Origin: Helicobacter colisuis
Lineage (GTDB): Bacteria > Campylobacterota > Campylobacteria > Campylobacterales > Helicobacteraceae
NCBI RefSeq assembly: GCF_023646285.1
Contig: NZ_JAMOKX010000005.1
Coordinates: 62,001 to 126,000, forward strand
DNA: 64,000 nucleotides
Reading direction: 5' to 3'
A program made the translations under genes and the position numbers. This document shows, one piece after another, positions 52,749-62,081 of this stretch (position 1 is its first letter; the number at the start of each line of letters is the position of its first letter). Under the pieces are notes generated by a model. The model had not been told where the DNA came from. It ran no database searches and saw only the letters and a program-made list of their open reading frames with translations.

Positions 52749-53984
52749 TTAACATTCTAATTTTATTTCTTGATATTTTTCCACAAACTCTTGCTCACCA
52801 TACTTCTCTAATTCCGCAATAATTTTACTTTTGTTGCTATAGCCACCATTATTCAAAAGCCTACAAAGATAAACTATATAACCTTGCCTATCTATAATTT
52901 CAATGTTTGGAGTGTCCAAAATAGAGTTAAAATCCTTTTTGGGAACTCTCCAATCGTTACCATAATTCTCGCTAAGATACAATTCATAATCTAAAGCTCC
53001 ATAATATTCACCATCTAGAAATTTATATTTTTGTAATTTAAAAGCTGCATTATTCCATCTATTTTTTGCACCCAGATGATAAGTTATATCGCCATCCCTA
53101 TAATGTATAAAAATATCAATCATAATGCCATTAATATGTTTTAATTTTATAATCCCTTTTTTATTAAATTCATGCTGATAAAAAACCCCTTCTTTTAAAA
53201 TGTTCTCTAAAACTTTGCAATTCATATCTTCTTCAAAAACTCCAACATCAATATCATAATCATGTGACAATATGCTTTTATTTCTGATGCAACCCAAAAA
53301 TGTTCCACTGACCAAGAACATTTTAATATTAATCCTTTCAAATATTCTGCTAAGATCCTCTAAAGCTACTTGTGCCTCATAAGCCCTAAAAAACTTCTTT
53401 TTTTTATTTGATTTTTGTGGCATCGCTTCCTTGTCTAGTATTTTTTTCTGATAATAGTTTTTGGCTATTTCGTATTCCTCCACTTTAATGGCAATATCCA
53501 TAATATAATCCCATGCTTTTAATGTTATGCTTGATATATCATATTTTTCTCTATATATTTGCAATATCTTTTGAAAGTCATGCTTGTTTTCGACCATTTT
53601 GCTAAGTATTATCAAAGTTTTTTCTCGTGGAGAATATTTTAATAACCCCAACAACAATGCAATAGCCTCCTTACTACTGCCCATCAAAAAAAGTATTTGC
53701 ACTTTAAGATATGTAGCATCTGGGCATCTTGGGTATTTTGCCAAAAAAATATCAATAAACTTATTTGCCACACCATAATTTGCATAAAAAAACTCTAATT
53801 GAGCAATGTAAAAAGCCGCTAGATAACTCTTGCTTTGCAAAAATATCTTCAAGAAAAAATTTATTGCTTGATGATATTTTTTAAATTGCATAAAATATCC
53901 TATGCAATAGTATATAGGCTTAATACATGAAAATATCCCTTTGCTTTCAATATAAGTCTTTCTAAGACTTCTAGTAATATTCAA
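52749..53984 (-). CDS. LicD-like phosphotransferase with N-terminal TPR-like region
   Basis: A 411-residue protein. Residues 20-200 are helical and TPR-like (YHQAINFFLKIFLQSKSYLA, ANKFIDIFLAKYPRCPDATY). Residues about 215-380 match the LicD/fukutin nucleotidyltransferase-like fold: FLVSGTFLGCIRNKSILSHD followed by DYDIDVGVFEED, with the DxD-type acidic cluster, then IMIDIFIHYRDGD and a C-terminal NYGNDWRVPKKDF. LicD proteins move phosphocholine or other phospho-groups from CDP donors onto glycans. Next to tagD and the CDP-glycerol transferase gene, transfer of glycerol phosphate is plausible. It overlaps tagD by 4 bases. Confidence 0.78.
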   Translation of the reverse strand: MNITRSLRKTYIESKGIFSCIKPIYYCIGYFMQFKKYHQAINFFLKIFLQSKSYLAAFYIAQLEFFYANYGVANKFIDIFLAKYPRCPDATYLKVQILFLMGSSKEAIALLLGLLKYSPREKTLIILSKMVENKHDFQKILQIYREKYDISSITLKAWDYIMDIAIKVEEYEIAKNYYQKKILDKEAMPQKSNKKKKFFRAYEAQVALEDLSRIFERINIKMFLVSGTFLGCIRNKSILSHDYDIDVGVFEEDMNCKVLENILKEGVFYQHEFNKKGIIKLKHINGIMIDIFIHYRDGDITYHLGAKNRWNNAAFKLQKYKFLDGEYYGALDYELYLSENYGNDWRVPKKDFNSILDTPNIEIIDRQGYIVYLCRLLNNGGYSNKSKIIAELEKYGEQEFVEKYQEIKLEC

Positions 53985-54370
53985 ACCCGTATCCTCTCAA
54001 TAATTTCCGTCGTAGAAATACTTGGGGTTCTTGGCAAATATACAACTTCAACAATATCGCTAAATTCATCAAATTTTCCTTCCCAATCATTTCCCATAAC
54101 CAGTATATCAGCTTCATATTTAAGCAAATACTCTCTTTTTAATTCTAAGGATTCCTCTAAAAAAGTTTGTGTTACAAATCTAATAGAATCCACAATTGCC
54201 CTGCGTTCAAACTCTGTATAAAGAGGATACCTTCCTTTTTTAGAAAAATTCAAAGCATCTGATGAAACTCCAACATAAAGCTCATCTCCCAGCCCCATAG
54301 CTCTCTCCAAAATTTTCAAATGCCCATAATGAAATAAATCAAAAGTCCCAAAAGTTATTACTCGCTTCAT
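53981..54370 (-). CDS. tagD: Glycerol-3-phosphate cytidylyltransferase
   Basis: A 129-residue nucleotidyltransferase making CDP-glycerol from CTP and sn-glycerol 3-phosphate. It has TFGTFDLFHYGHLKILERAM with the HxGH motif (residues 5-24), the RYPLYTEFERRAIVDSIRFV region and the conserved VMGNDWEGKFDEF near 92. It matches Bacillus TagD/GCT in length and order. It is the first gene of the leftward capsule block and provides the donor for the downstream transferase. Confidence 0.9.
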   Translation of the reverse strand: MKRVITFGTFDLFHYGHLKILERAMGLGDELYVGVSSDALNFSKKGRYPLYTEFERRAIVDSIRFVTQTFLEESLELKREYLLKYEADILVMGNDWEGKFDEFSDIVEVVYLPRTPSISTTEIIERIRV

Positions 54371-54429
54371 TTAAAAAGCCCTAAATTTCAATATTAACAA
54401 TATAATAGTAACCAGTAAAACATTAATAA

Positions 54430-54448
54430 TAAATAAATAAATAAATAA
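54430..54448. repeat. Tetranucleotide repeat (TAAA)4-5 in the tagD-kpsC spacer
   Basis: Four full TAAA units plus a partial fifth in the 151-base divergent spacer. No coding frame uses it; a change in copy number would alter spacing upstream of tagD or kpsC. Confidence 0.65.
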
Positions 54449-54485
54449 CTCCCACATTAACCAAAAAAATTTATCTATTTTATTA

Positions 54486-54491
54486 TACAAT
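54486..54491 (+). promoter_or_regulatory. Putative -10 box of kpsC
   Basis: TACAAT within TTATTATACAATTC, 31 bases before the kpsC TTG start; the AGGG ribosome-binding site is at about 54511-54515. Confidence 0.45.
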
Positions 54492-54521
54492 TCTAAAATA
54501 CAAAAAATATTAGGGATAATC

Positions 54522-56603
54522 TTGCTATTTTCAACCTCAAAAAAGCTCATTCAAAATGCTAAAAACTTTTACCCAAATTTATCGCACTGCAATTTAGCTC
54601 AAAAACATAAACCAAAAACAACTTTTCTGGGCTGGGGGTGCAAAAAATCCGGTAAAAATGCTCTTTTTCTTTCTAAAAAATTTGGCGGTAGCTACCTCTT
54701 GCTTGAAGATGGATTTATCCGCTCTTTTGGCTTGGGCATAGAGGGTTCTCCAAGCTTCTCAATCGTGCAAGATAATCTTGGAATCTATTATGATTCTACT
54801 ACCAAAAGCCAACTAGAAAATATCCTAAACACCTATGATTTTAATACCAATCCTACCCTGCTAAAAACTGCTAAAGAAGCCATTCATCTCATCACCACAC
54901 ACCACATTTCTAAATACAATCACACTCCAGATGTTCCACAAAATTATTTTGCTCCCACAGATTCCACTCCCACAAGAATCCTCATCATCTCTCAAACCCA
55001 AAATGATTCTAGCCTAATTTATGGCAATGCCAATGCATTCACCACCGCCCAAATCATCCAAGATGCACTCACAGAAAATCCAAATTGTGAAATTTATCTC
55101 AAAATTCACCCCGATGTGCTAAGTGGTCGCAAAAAATCTGACTTCAATCCAAGCGAGATTCCCGCGCAAATCAAACTTATCTATGAAGATTTTAATCCCA
55201 TATCCTTACTAAAGCACTTTAAAAAAGTCTATACCAAAACTTCTCAAATGGGCTTTGAATCCCTATTAGTAGGCTGTGAATGCGTATGCTATGGAATGCC
55301 CTTTTATGCAGGTTGGGGATTGACTATTGACAAACAAACTTGCCCTAGACGCAAACGCAAATTAAAATTAGAAGAAGTTTTTGCAGCAAGTTATATTCTT
55401 TATTCTCATTATTATAATCCCTTTTACGAAAGAAAAAGCGATATTTTAGATACCTTGCAAACCCTTATTTGCTACAAACATTACTATATAAAAACCCACA
55501 AAAAAGCCTTTATGTTTGGATTCTCCACTTGGAAGCATACATTTATCCCACCCTTTATGCCAAATTTTAATCCCAAAAATATTATTTTTATTAATCCCCT
55601 TTTTAGCTCTCATCTTAAAGTTGCATTCAAAAAAGGCTTACTCCAAGAAGCCCTTAAACAAAACTGCAAAATTTTCATTTGGGGGCGAAAATCCTTTAGC
55701 GAAATCGAAACCTTTGCCAAAGAACACTCAATCCCACTCACACGCGTAGAAGATGGCTTCATTCGCTCCATTTCATTAGGCTCTGATCTCACACGCCCTT
55801 TTTCTCAAGTCTTTGATGAATGCGGAATCTACTTTGATGCCACCACTCAAAGCGATCTAGAAACTATTCTGAACCACACCACCTTCAACCAAACTCTGCT
55901 TGAAGAAGCAAAAATTTTAAAAGATAAGATTCTTACAAGCAAAATCTCTAAATACAATACCAATCCTCATAAATTCCTCAATCTCCCCCCAAATCAACTC
56001 AAGATTCTAATCCCTGGGCAAGTGGAAGATGATGCCTCTATCATCTATGGTGCTAAAGGACGCACTAATTTATCACTACTCAAAGAAGTGCGAGAAAAAA
56101 ATCCAAAAGCCTATATTCTCTACAAACCTCATCCTGATGTGCTAAGCGGAAATCGAATCGGAAATATCCCCTCTTCTATCGTGCTACAATATTGTGATGA
56201 GATTCTAATTGACATTAGCCTACCTTCTTGCCTAGAGGCTGTTGATGAAGTGCATACACTCACTTCTTTAAGCGGATTTGAAGCCCTACTATATGGCAAA
56301 AGGGTGGTTACTTATGGAATGCCCTTTTATGCAGGTTGGGGATTAACTATTGATCAACAAACTTGCCCTAGACGCACAAGAAAGCTAACGCTTAATGAGC
56401 TCATTGCCGGTGCTTATATCCTCTATCCTCGCTATATCCACCCAAAGACACTACAACTATGCCACCCAATTGCTCTCATTGATGCCCTAGAAGAAGAGAA
56501 ACAAAAGCTCCAAAACAATCGTTTCTATGCTCTAAAAAAACGCCTTTACTCTCTCCTTTCAAGAAAATCCCAAAGGCTCTTACGCCTTTTAGCGATTAAA
56601 TAA
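54522..56603 (+). CDS. kpsC: Capsule Kdo-linker glycosyltransferase KpsC
   Basis: A 693-residue protein with two homologous halves, each a beta-Kdo transferase module that builds the poly-Kdo linker on the lipid anchor of group 2 capsules. Half one has LLEDGFIRSFGLGIEGSPSF (near 61), YLKIHPDVLSGRKKSDF and CYGMPFYAGWGLTIDKQTCP. Half two repeats these: RVEDGFIRSISLGSDLTRPF, YKPHPDVLSGNRIGN and TYGMPFYAGWGLTIDQQTCP. The start is TTG 54522 with AGGG upstream; no nearby ATG exists. Its 3' end overlaps the convergent pldA by 15 bases. It is separated from kpsMTEDS by pldA. Confidence 0.93.
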   Translation: MLFSTSKKLIQNAKNFYPNLSHCNLAQKHKPKTTFLGWGCKKSGKNALFLSKKFGGSYLLLEDGFIRSFGLGIEGSPSFSIVQDNLGIYYDSTTKSQLENILNTYDFNTNPTLLKTAKEAIHLITTHHISKYNHTPDVPQNYFAPTDSTPTRILIISQTQNDSSLIYGNANAFTTAQIIQDALTENPNCEIYLKIHPDVLSGRKKSDFNPSEIPAQIKLIYEDFNPISLLKHFKKVYTKTSQMGFESLLVGCECVCYGMPFYAGWGLTIDKQTCPRRKRKLKLEEVFAASYILYSHYYNPFYERKSDILDTLQTLICYKHYYIKTHKKAFMFGFSTWKHTFIPPFMPNFNPKNIIFINPLFSSHLKVAFKKGLLQEALKQNCKIFIWGRKSFSEIETFAKEHSIPLTRVEDGFIRSISLGSDLTRPFSQVFDECGIYFDATTQSDLETILNHTTFNQTLLEEAKILKDKILTSKISKYNTNPHKFLNLPPNQLKILIPGQVEDDASIIYGAKGRTNLSLLKEVREKNPKAYILYKPHPDVLSGNRIGNIPSSIVLQYCDEILIDISLPSCLEAVDEVHTLTSLSGFEALLYGKRVVTYGMPFYAGWGLTIDQQTCPRRTRKLTLNELIAGAYILYPRYIHPKTLQLCHPIALIDALEEEKQKLQNNRFYALKKRLYSLLSRKSQRLLRLLAIK

Positions 56604-57689
56604 GATTCCTACTCCAATGCGATTAATCGAATTGTTATAGTCTCTTAAGCTCTCACCATAGCCATTAAAAAACTGCAAATAAAAATAAAGATTCTTATAA
56701 ATAGGATAGGAATAATCTAGTAAAATAGAGCCACGATTATCGCTTCTTAGATTATTTCTCAAAGTCGCACTTACCAAATGCTTTTTCCACGCATATCCCA
56801 CACTAAGCTCTCCATATCCCAAATATTTTGTAATATCCCTATTATCATCTTTATTAGGATCTTCTGGGATTCTATACCAAGCTTTAAGCGATAAGGCAAA
56901 ATTCTCATAACTATAAATCCCTTCTATAAAGATTCGATCCCAACTTCTAGAATGCTCTAAATCTCCACCATTGCTTTGGTGCAAATAACCAAAATTAACT
57001 CGCTCAAAAAATAAATCATACGCCTTTAATGGATAGCTCAAATACAAACTTGGCGCATAATTACTTTCCCTAAAAGGCTTAGAATTATCTGAATCATAAA
57101 GCTGCCAAAAACTCTGCTGCGTATAGGCAAAATACAAATCCAAATCCTTAAACACCAAATCATTATACAATCGCTTTTTAATGCTAATTTGAAATTTTGT
57201 CTCGGTTTGTTTGCCTTGATTGGGTTCTTTTGAGGTGCTAATATTGGCAGGTAAAATATAATTAAATCCATCTGGCTCAAACCCCAAAATCCCTCCCATA
57301 AAGCGATTTCTCTCAAACCTCCCTTCATATGCACTCTTTTCTATATTAGGAGATGCATTAGTTATAGTCGCCTCTTCTTTTAAAGCCTTAGCTAACTTGC
57401 TTTTGTCTTGATTCTCTATTGCTTGTTTTTTGGTCTGATTTGAATCTTCTTGGTTTGAATCTTTATGAATAATCGTCAAATAAATTTTCTCATCTTTTTC
57501 TACCTCTAAGGTAATATGCTTTGATTCTTTACTATCAAGATTAAGCACTTTTTTAACCCTCATTTTTTCATCCAAAACAAGAATTTTTAGATTTTTTTGT
57601 GGCAAAAACTCTAAATCTCCAATCCCTTCAAACTCCGCCCCAAAAGCAAAAATACCAACCCAAGCTAAAAATAAAATTTGTCTTATCAT
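56589..57689 (-). CDS. pldA: Outer membrane phospholipase A
   Basis: A 366-residue OMPLA homolog. Residues 1-18 (MIRQILFLAWVGIFAFG, cleavage before AE) form a signal peptide; a charged periplasmic stretch (about 20-120) precedes the barrel. The catalytic His-Ser pair reads YLHQSNGGDLEHSRSWDRIF (near 235-255), as in OMPLA's HxSNG and RSWDR motifs. In H. pylori PldA mediates haemolysis and membrane lipid changes. ATG 57689 fits the signal peptide; the frame is open to 57734, but a TATAAT on that strand overlaps that ATG. ATG 57713 is also possible. Confidence 0.88.
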   Translation of the reverse strand: MIRQILFLAWVGIFAFGAEFEGIGDLEFLPQKNLKILVLDEKMRVKKVLNLDSKESKHITLEVEKDEKIYLTIIHKDSNQEDSNQTKKQAIENQDKSKLAKALKEEATITNASPNIEKSAYEGRFERNRFMGGILGFEPDGFNYILPANISTSKEPNQGKQTETKFQISIKKRLYNDLVFKDLDLYFAYTQQSFWQLYDSDNSKPFRESNYAPSLYLSYPLKAYDLFFERVNFGYLHQSNGGDLEHSRSWDRIFIEGIYSYENFALSLKAWYRIPEDPNKDDNRDITKYLGYGELSVGYAWKKHLVSATLRNNLRSDNRGSILLDYSYPIYKNLYFYLQFFNGYGESLRDYNNSINRIGVGILFNR

Positions 57690-57732
57690 TGCTAAATCAA
57701 AATTCTCTCCCATCAAAGTTTTAAAATTTATC

Positions 57733-57738
57733 ATTATA
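57733..57738 (-). promoter_or_regulatory. Putative -10 box of pldA
   Basis: TATAAT on the minus strand (within TGTATAATGA) 44 bases before the chosen pldA ATG; it overlaps the longest possible start codon. Confidence 0.4.
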
Positions 57739-57753
57739 CAAGTAAATAAAAGA

Positions 57754-57759
57754 TAGAAT
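57754..57759 (+). promoter_or_regulatory. Putative -10 box of kpsM operon
   Basis: TAGAAT 55 bases before the kpsM ATG, in the short divergent spacer with pldA. No clear -35. Confidence 0.35.
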
Positions 57760-57813
57760 ACTTAATTTTAAATTCCAAAAAACAAAAAATAATTTAAAAG
57801 TGGCTAGAGTAAA

Positions 57814-58578
57814 ATGAGAGATGTTATTGAGGCGTTATTTTTTAGAGAACTAAAAACGCGTTTTGGAAAAAACCGAAGATTAGGGTATTTTTGGGTCATT
57901 GGTGAGCCTATGACACATATCCTCTTTTTTCTTATTGTTTTTACTCTCATTCGCGCAAGATCTATTCCACAAGTCCCAATTGAAATGTTTTTAGTAACAG
58001 GATTTGTGCCCTTTTTTATGTTCAGAAATATCGTAACACAGATTATGGCTGGAGTGCAAGCCAATCGCGCACTCATTGCTTACAAACCTGTTAAACCCAT
58101 TCATATTTTCATAGCTAGAGCACTTTTAGAAATGGGGATTTATTTTTCTGTTTTTATCCTTTTTATGGTGTTATTTGGCTGGTTTTTGGATTTGCCGATT
58201 CTCCCCATTCATTTTTTGGAAGTTTTTATTGCCTTTTTGGGATTGGCTTTTTTAGGCTTTTCTCTAGGGGTTTGCTTGGCTTTTTTAAATAGCGAGTTAG
58301 AATACGCGCAAATTTTTATTAACTATGGAATAAATATCTTGTATTTTGGATCGGCTGTTTTATATCCTTTGTGGATTCTTCCTGATCATATTGTAGAATT
58401 CCTGCTTTATAACCCTGTTTTACAATTTCTTGAGCTTTTAAGAGAAAATTATTTTGATGGTTATCCAAAGATTGAAGGTATTAATTTTGCCTATCCCTTT
58501 TCATTTAGTATTATTTTGCTTTTTATTGGGCTTTGGTTTTATTATTTCCGCTACAAATATCTAGGACAAATCCGATGA
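57814..58578 (+). CDS. kpsM: Capsule ABC transporter permease KpsM
   Basis: A 254-residue ABC-2 type permease with six membrane segments (about residues 29-50, 60-78, 108-130, 140-165, 172-192, 226-245). The amphipathic start MRDVIEALFFRELKTRFGKN and RLGYFWVIGEPMTHILFF are typical of KpsM/Wzm proteins. Together with KpsT it pumps capsule polymer across the inner membrane. Its TGA overlaps the kpsT ATG (ATGA). Confidence 0.95.
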   Translation: MRDVIEALFFRELKTRFGKNRRLGYFWVIGEPMTHILFFLIVFTLIRARSIPQVPIEMFLVTGFVPFFMFRNIVTQIMAGVQANRALIAYKPVKPIHIFIARALLEMGIYFSVFILFMVLFGWFLDLPILPIHFLEVFIAFLGLAFLGFSLGVCLAFLNSELEYAQIFINYGINILYFGSAVLYPLWILPDHIVEFLLYNPVLQFLELLRENYFDGYPKIEGINFAYPFSFSIILLFIGLWFYYFRYKYLGQIR

Positions 58579-59234
58579 TACAGCTTAAAAATCTCACCAA
58601 ATCCTACCCACTTAATAGTGGCAAAAGACATTATGTCTTTAAAGATCTAAACTTCACTTTCCCTGATAATTGTAGCATTGGATTAATGGGCAGAAATGGC
58701 GCAGGTAAATCCACTTTAATGCGAATCCTAGGGGGTATGGATATGCCTGATAAGGGCAAGGTAATCACTGATAAAAAAATCTCTTTCCCTATTGGGCTTG
58801 GCGCATTTTTTCAAGGCACACTCACTGCAAGAGATAATATTAAATTTCTTACACGCGTTTATGGTTACAAAGGTGAAGCACTCAAAGAGAAAATTGCCTT
58901 TGTAGAAGAATTTGCCGAGCTTGGAAAATTCTTTGATGAACCTGTTAATGTGCTTTCATCGGGAATGAGAGCTAGAGTCTCTTTTGGAATGAGTATGGCG
59001 TTTGATTTTGATTATTATCTCATTGATGAAGCAGGAGCCGTTGGTGATCCAGCCTTCAAAAAAAAGAGTGCAAAACTTTATCAAGAAAAACTCAGCAAAT
59101 CTAAGGTCATTCTTGTTTCTCATAGTCTTTCAGAGATTCGCAAATGGTGCGATAAAATCATTCATCTTGATAATGGAGTGGTAACAATTTATGATGATGT
59201 GGAAGAAGGCATTAAAGCCTATCAAGGAAAATAA
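58575..59234 (+). CDS. kpsT: Capsule ABC transporter ATP-binding protein KpsT
   Basis: A 219-residue ATPase. Walker A is MGRNGAGKSTLMRILGG (near 38), the signature loop VLSSGMRARVSFGMSMAFDF is near 128, Walker B YYLIDEAGAVGD near 150, and the switch His in LVSHSLSEI near 185. The signature lacks the full LSGGQ, as is usual in KpsT. An open frame extends upstream to 58533 inside kpsM, but ATG 58575 overlapping the kpsM stop gives the family start MIQLKNLTKSY. Confidence 0.95.
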   Translation: MIQLKNLTKSYPLNSGKRHYVFKDLNFTFPDNCSIGLMGRNGAGKSTLMRILGGMDMPDKGKVITDKKISFPIGLGAFFQGTLTARDNIKFLTRVYGYKGEALKEKIAFVEEFAELGKFFDEPVNVLSSGMRARVSFGMSMAFDFDYYLIDEAGAVGDPAFKKKSAKLYQEKLSKSKVILVSHSLSEIRKWCDKIIHLDNGVVTIYDDVEEGIKAYQGK

Positions 59235-60362
59235 ATGGAAAAGTTAAAAATCTTGTTTCAAAAGCCAAAGGCACAAAAAATTTCAACCTATCTAAAAAGC
59301 TTTAAAATCGTATATATTCTTATGATTCCAGTGATTTTATATTATTTATTCTTTGCTGCAGATAGGTATGTGAGCTCTATTATTTTAAGTGTGCGTTCAA
59401 TGAGCAATGATATTGCCCCCGTTAGCGGTTTGGCTTCACTTGTAGGAATTAACGCGGGTGCTAGAGAAGATGTTCTCTTTTTGCAAGAATACATTCACTC
59501 ACTAGATATGCTAAAGATTCTAGAGAAAGAAGTGCATCTAAAACTTCTCTACCAAGCACAAAAAAAAGATCCTTTTTTTGCGCTCACACAACAATCAAGT
59601 CAAGAAGATTTTCTTAAGTTTTATCAAAATCGAGTTAAAATCATCTTTGATGATGTTTCTGGACTCTTAAAAGTTGAAGTTGAAGGTTTCACTCCCCAAG
59701 ATTCAGAAATGATTGCTAATGCAATCTTAAAAGAATCCGAACGCTTTGTGAATGAAGTTTCTCATAAGGCTGCTAGAGAGCAAATGGCATTTGCCGAAAA
59801 AGAATTACTGAAAGCCAAAGAACGATTGCAAAATGCCAAAAACAATCTTTTAGCTTTCCAAGCGCGTTATGGAGTTTTTGATCCCCTAAAACAAGCTGAA
59901 GCTAAAGCAAGCCTTACTAACACGATTGAAAGTCAAATTTCTACCAAAGAAACCGAACTTGCCACGATGCGTAGCTATCTTAACGAAGATGCTCCTCAAA
60001 TCGTGATGTTAAAATCCGAAATTGACGCACTAAAAAAACAGCTTGACAAAGAAACTTCCAAGATTGTCTCCACCAAAAGCAGCAAAAGATTAAACGATCT
60101 TGCCGCAAAGTTTCAAGATCTAACCATTGAAGCACAATTTGCACAAGATGCTTACACAGTGGCGCTAACCTCCATAGAAACCACACGCATTGAATCAAGC
60201 CGTAAAATCAAACAGCTTGTTGTGATTCAAGGGGCAAACAAACCAGAATCCCCAACCTACCCAAGAACACTGTATAATATCATCACTATTTTTGTCATTC
60301 TTTCAGTGATATATGGAGTCGTTAAACTAATTACCATGATTATAGAGGAGCACAGATACTAA
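59235..60362 (+). CDS. kpsE: Capsule export inner membrane protein KpsE
   Basis: A 375-residue polysaccharide co-polymerase-type protein. It has an N-terminal membrane segment (about 29-46), a periplasmic region with coiled coil (about 170-320: FAEKELLKAKERLQNAKNNL, ISTKETELATMRSYL) and a C-terminal segment (about 345-365) after the PESPTYPRTLYNI proline-rich site. It bridges KpsMT with outer membrane KpsD. It directly abuts kpsT and its TAA overlaps kpsD's ATG by one base. Confidence 0.94.
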   Translation: MEKLKILFQKPKAQKISTYLKSFKIVYILMIPVILYYLFFAADRYVSSIILSVRSMSNDIAPVSGLASLVGINAGAREDVLFLQEYIHSLDMLKILEKEVHLKLLYQAQKKDPFFALTQQSSQEDFLKFYQNRVKIIFDDVSGLLKVEVEGFTPQDSEMIANAILKESERFVNEVSHKAAREQMAFAEKELLKAKERLQNAKNNLLAFQARYGVFDPLKQAEAKASLTNTIESQISTKETELATMRSYLNEDAPQIVMLKSEIDALKKQLDKETSKIVSTKSSKRLNDLAAKFQDLTIEAQFAQDAYTVALTSIETTRIESSRKIKQLVVIQGANKPESPTYPRTLYNIITIFVILSVIYGVVKLITMIIEEHRY

Positions 60363-62074
60363 TGAAAAAATTATTCCAAATCTTATTAATAACTATTTTT
60401 GCTACACATTTTGCTTATGGAGTTGATGTTTCTTCTATCACGGGTATTCCCAGCACTTCTGCCACTCAAAATACTCCAATGGATTTGCAAATCTCAAATC
60501 CCAGTACCACACCTAATGCTTCCACGCAAACGATGCAGACTGCTCAAATCCCCATTCTCCCACCTGTATTTGGTGCAAATCTCTTTAATGGAAACTTTAC
60601 TAAAGCCTCTCAATCTCTTTATAATCCTGATTACAAAATTGCCATTGGCGATAAGATTAACTTTAGAATGTGGGGGGCAGTTGAATTTCAACAAGAATTA
60701 ATGGTGGATTCACAAGGCAATGTTTTTGTGCCTGGAGTAGGCGCAATCAATTTGCTTGGAGTGCGCAATGGAGATCTTGTTAAAGTATTAAAACAAGGTA
60801 TTTCTAAGATTTACAAAAAAAATGTATTTGTTTATGCTGATATGAATGTTTATCAAAATGTCTCGGTTTTTGTAACTGGAAGTGTTAATAAACCCGGACT
60901 CTATCAAGGACTAAGCTCTGATTCCATTATTCAATATTTAGACAAAGCCTCTGGAATCAATCTGGATTATGGAAGTTTTAGAAATATTGAGATTCTAAGG
61001 GATAATAAAGTGGCTTTACAGGTGGATTTGTATGATTTTCTCTTTAGTGGAAAAATGAAACTTTTTCCTTTTAGAACGGGCGATGTAATTTTAGTAAAAA
61101 ACCTTGAAAGCTATGTTTTTGTCCAAGGTGATGTGCAGAAACCTTTTAGATTTGAATTAAAAGATGATATTAAAACCCTAGAAGATCTTGCAAGAATCTC
61201 TGGAGCAAAACCTATTGTAACTAATGCAATTGTGCGTTCCTATCTTGCTAACAATAAAATCGATATTAACTCTTACAAGCAAAAAGAATTTGCAAGTGTT
61301 GCTTTAAAAGTCGGCGATGAAGTAGAGTTTCGCCCTGATTATAGCGCAGAAAATATTACCATTGAAATTCAAGGTGAGCATAATGGAATGCACTCAATGG
61401 TTGTTAAAAAGGGCACTACCCTTGCAGAAGTTGCACTTAAAATCAAACCCAACCCACAATCTAATCTAGATGCCATTCAAGTCTTCCGCCAAAGCGTTTC
61501 CCAAACGCAGAAAAAACTCATTGAAGCTCAATTAAAAGAACTAGAAACTCTAGCACTCACCTCCTCATCTGTAACCGCCCAAGAAGCTTCTATGCGTGCA
61601 AGTCAATCTAAAATGGTGCTTGAATTTATTGAGCGCGCAAAAAGTCTCACACCAAAGGGTCAAATTGTGCTTGAAAACAAAAGTGCCTATGCCACTACGG
61701 TTCTTGAAGAAGGGGATGTTATTAATATCCCAACTAAAAACAATCTTGTCTTGGTGCAAGGAGAAGTGGCATTGCCTGGTGCTTTTATCTATGAAGAAGA
61801 CAAAAATCTTAACTATTATATTAAGCTTGCTGGAGATTTCACAGAAAGAGCTAATAAAAAGCGTATTCTTGTTATTCGCGCCAATGGAAAAGCAGAACGC
61901 TATGATTCAAGCTGGTATTCCTTTGCAAGTGCGCCAAGTCTCAAACCAGGCGATTCCTTGCTTGTCTTACCTGCCATTGAAACAGGTAGAGGATTGCAAA
62001 TCACAAGTGTCTTAGCGCAAATTCTTTATCAAATTGCTATTGCTACAAGCGTAGTTTTAGATATTAACAAATAA
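60362..62074 (+). CDS. kpsD: Capsule export outer membrane protein KpsD
   Basis: A 570-residue Wza-like polysaccharide export protein. A signal peptide (residues 1-20, ending HFAYG) is followed by a Ser/Thr/Pro-rich linker (25-62), the Poly_export domain (about 80-165, YKIAIGDKINFRMWGAVEFQ, VFVPGVGAINLLGV) and several SLBB-type domains (VFVTGSVNKPGLYQGL near 170, VFVQGDVQKPFRFELKDD near 252, LVQGEVALPGAFIYEEDKNL near 460). No lipobox Cys is seen, unlike Wza. It ends in a helical region. Confidence 0.93.
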   Translation: MKKLFQILLITIFATHFAYGVDVSSITGIPSTSATQNTPMDLQISNPSTTPNASTQTMQTAQIPILPPVFGANLFNGNFTKASQSLYNPDYKIAIGDKINFRMWGAVEFQQELMVDSQGNVFVPGVGAINLLGVRNGDLVKVLKQGISKIYKKNVFVYADMNVYQNVSVFVTGSVNKPGLYQGLSSDSIIQYLDKASGINLDYGSFRNIEILRDNKVALQVDLYDFLFSGKMKLFPFRTGDVILVKNLESYVFVQGDVQKPFRFELKDDIKTLEDLARISGAKPIVTNAIVRSYLANNKIDINSYKQKEFASVALKVGDEVEFRPDYSAENITIEIQGEHNGMHSMVVKKGTTLAEVALKIKPNPQSNLDAIQVFRQSVSQTQKKLIEAQLKELETLALTSSSVTAQEASMRASQSKMVLEFIERAKSLTPKGQIVLENKSAYATTVLEEGDVINIPTKNNLVLVQGEVALPGAFIYEEDKNLNYYIKLAGDFTERANKKRILVIRANGKAERYDSSWYSFASAPSLKPGDSLLVLPAIETGRGLQITSVLAQILYQIAIATSVVLDINK

Positions 62075-62081
62075 TTAATTC

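Noticed and set aside
58533-58574. Longer form of KpsT starting inside kpsM
   Set aside because: The extra 14 residues come from the conserved KpsM end; the overlapping ATGA start gives the normal family N-terminus.
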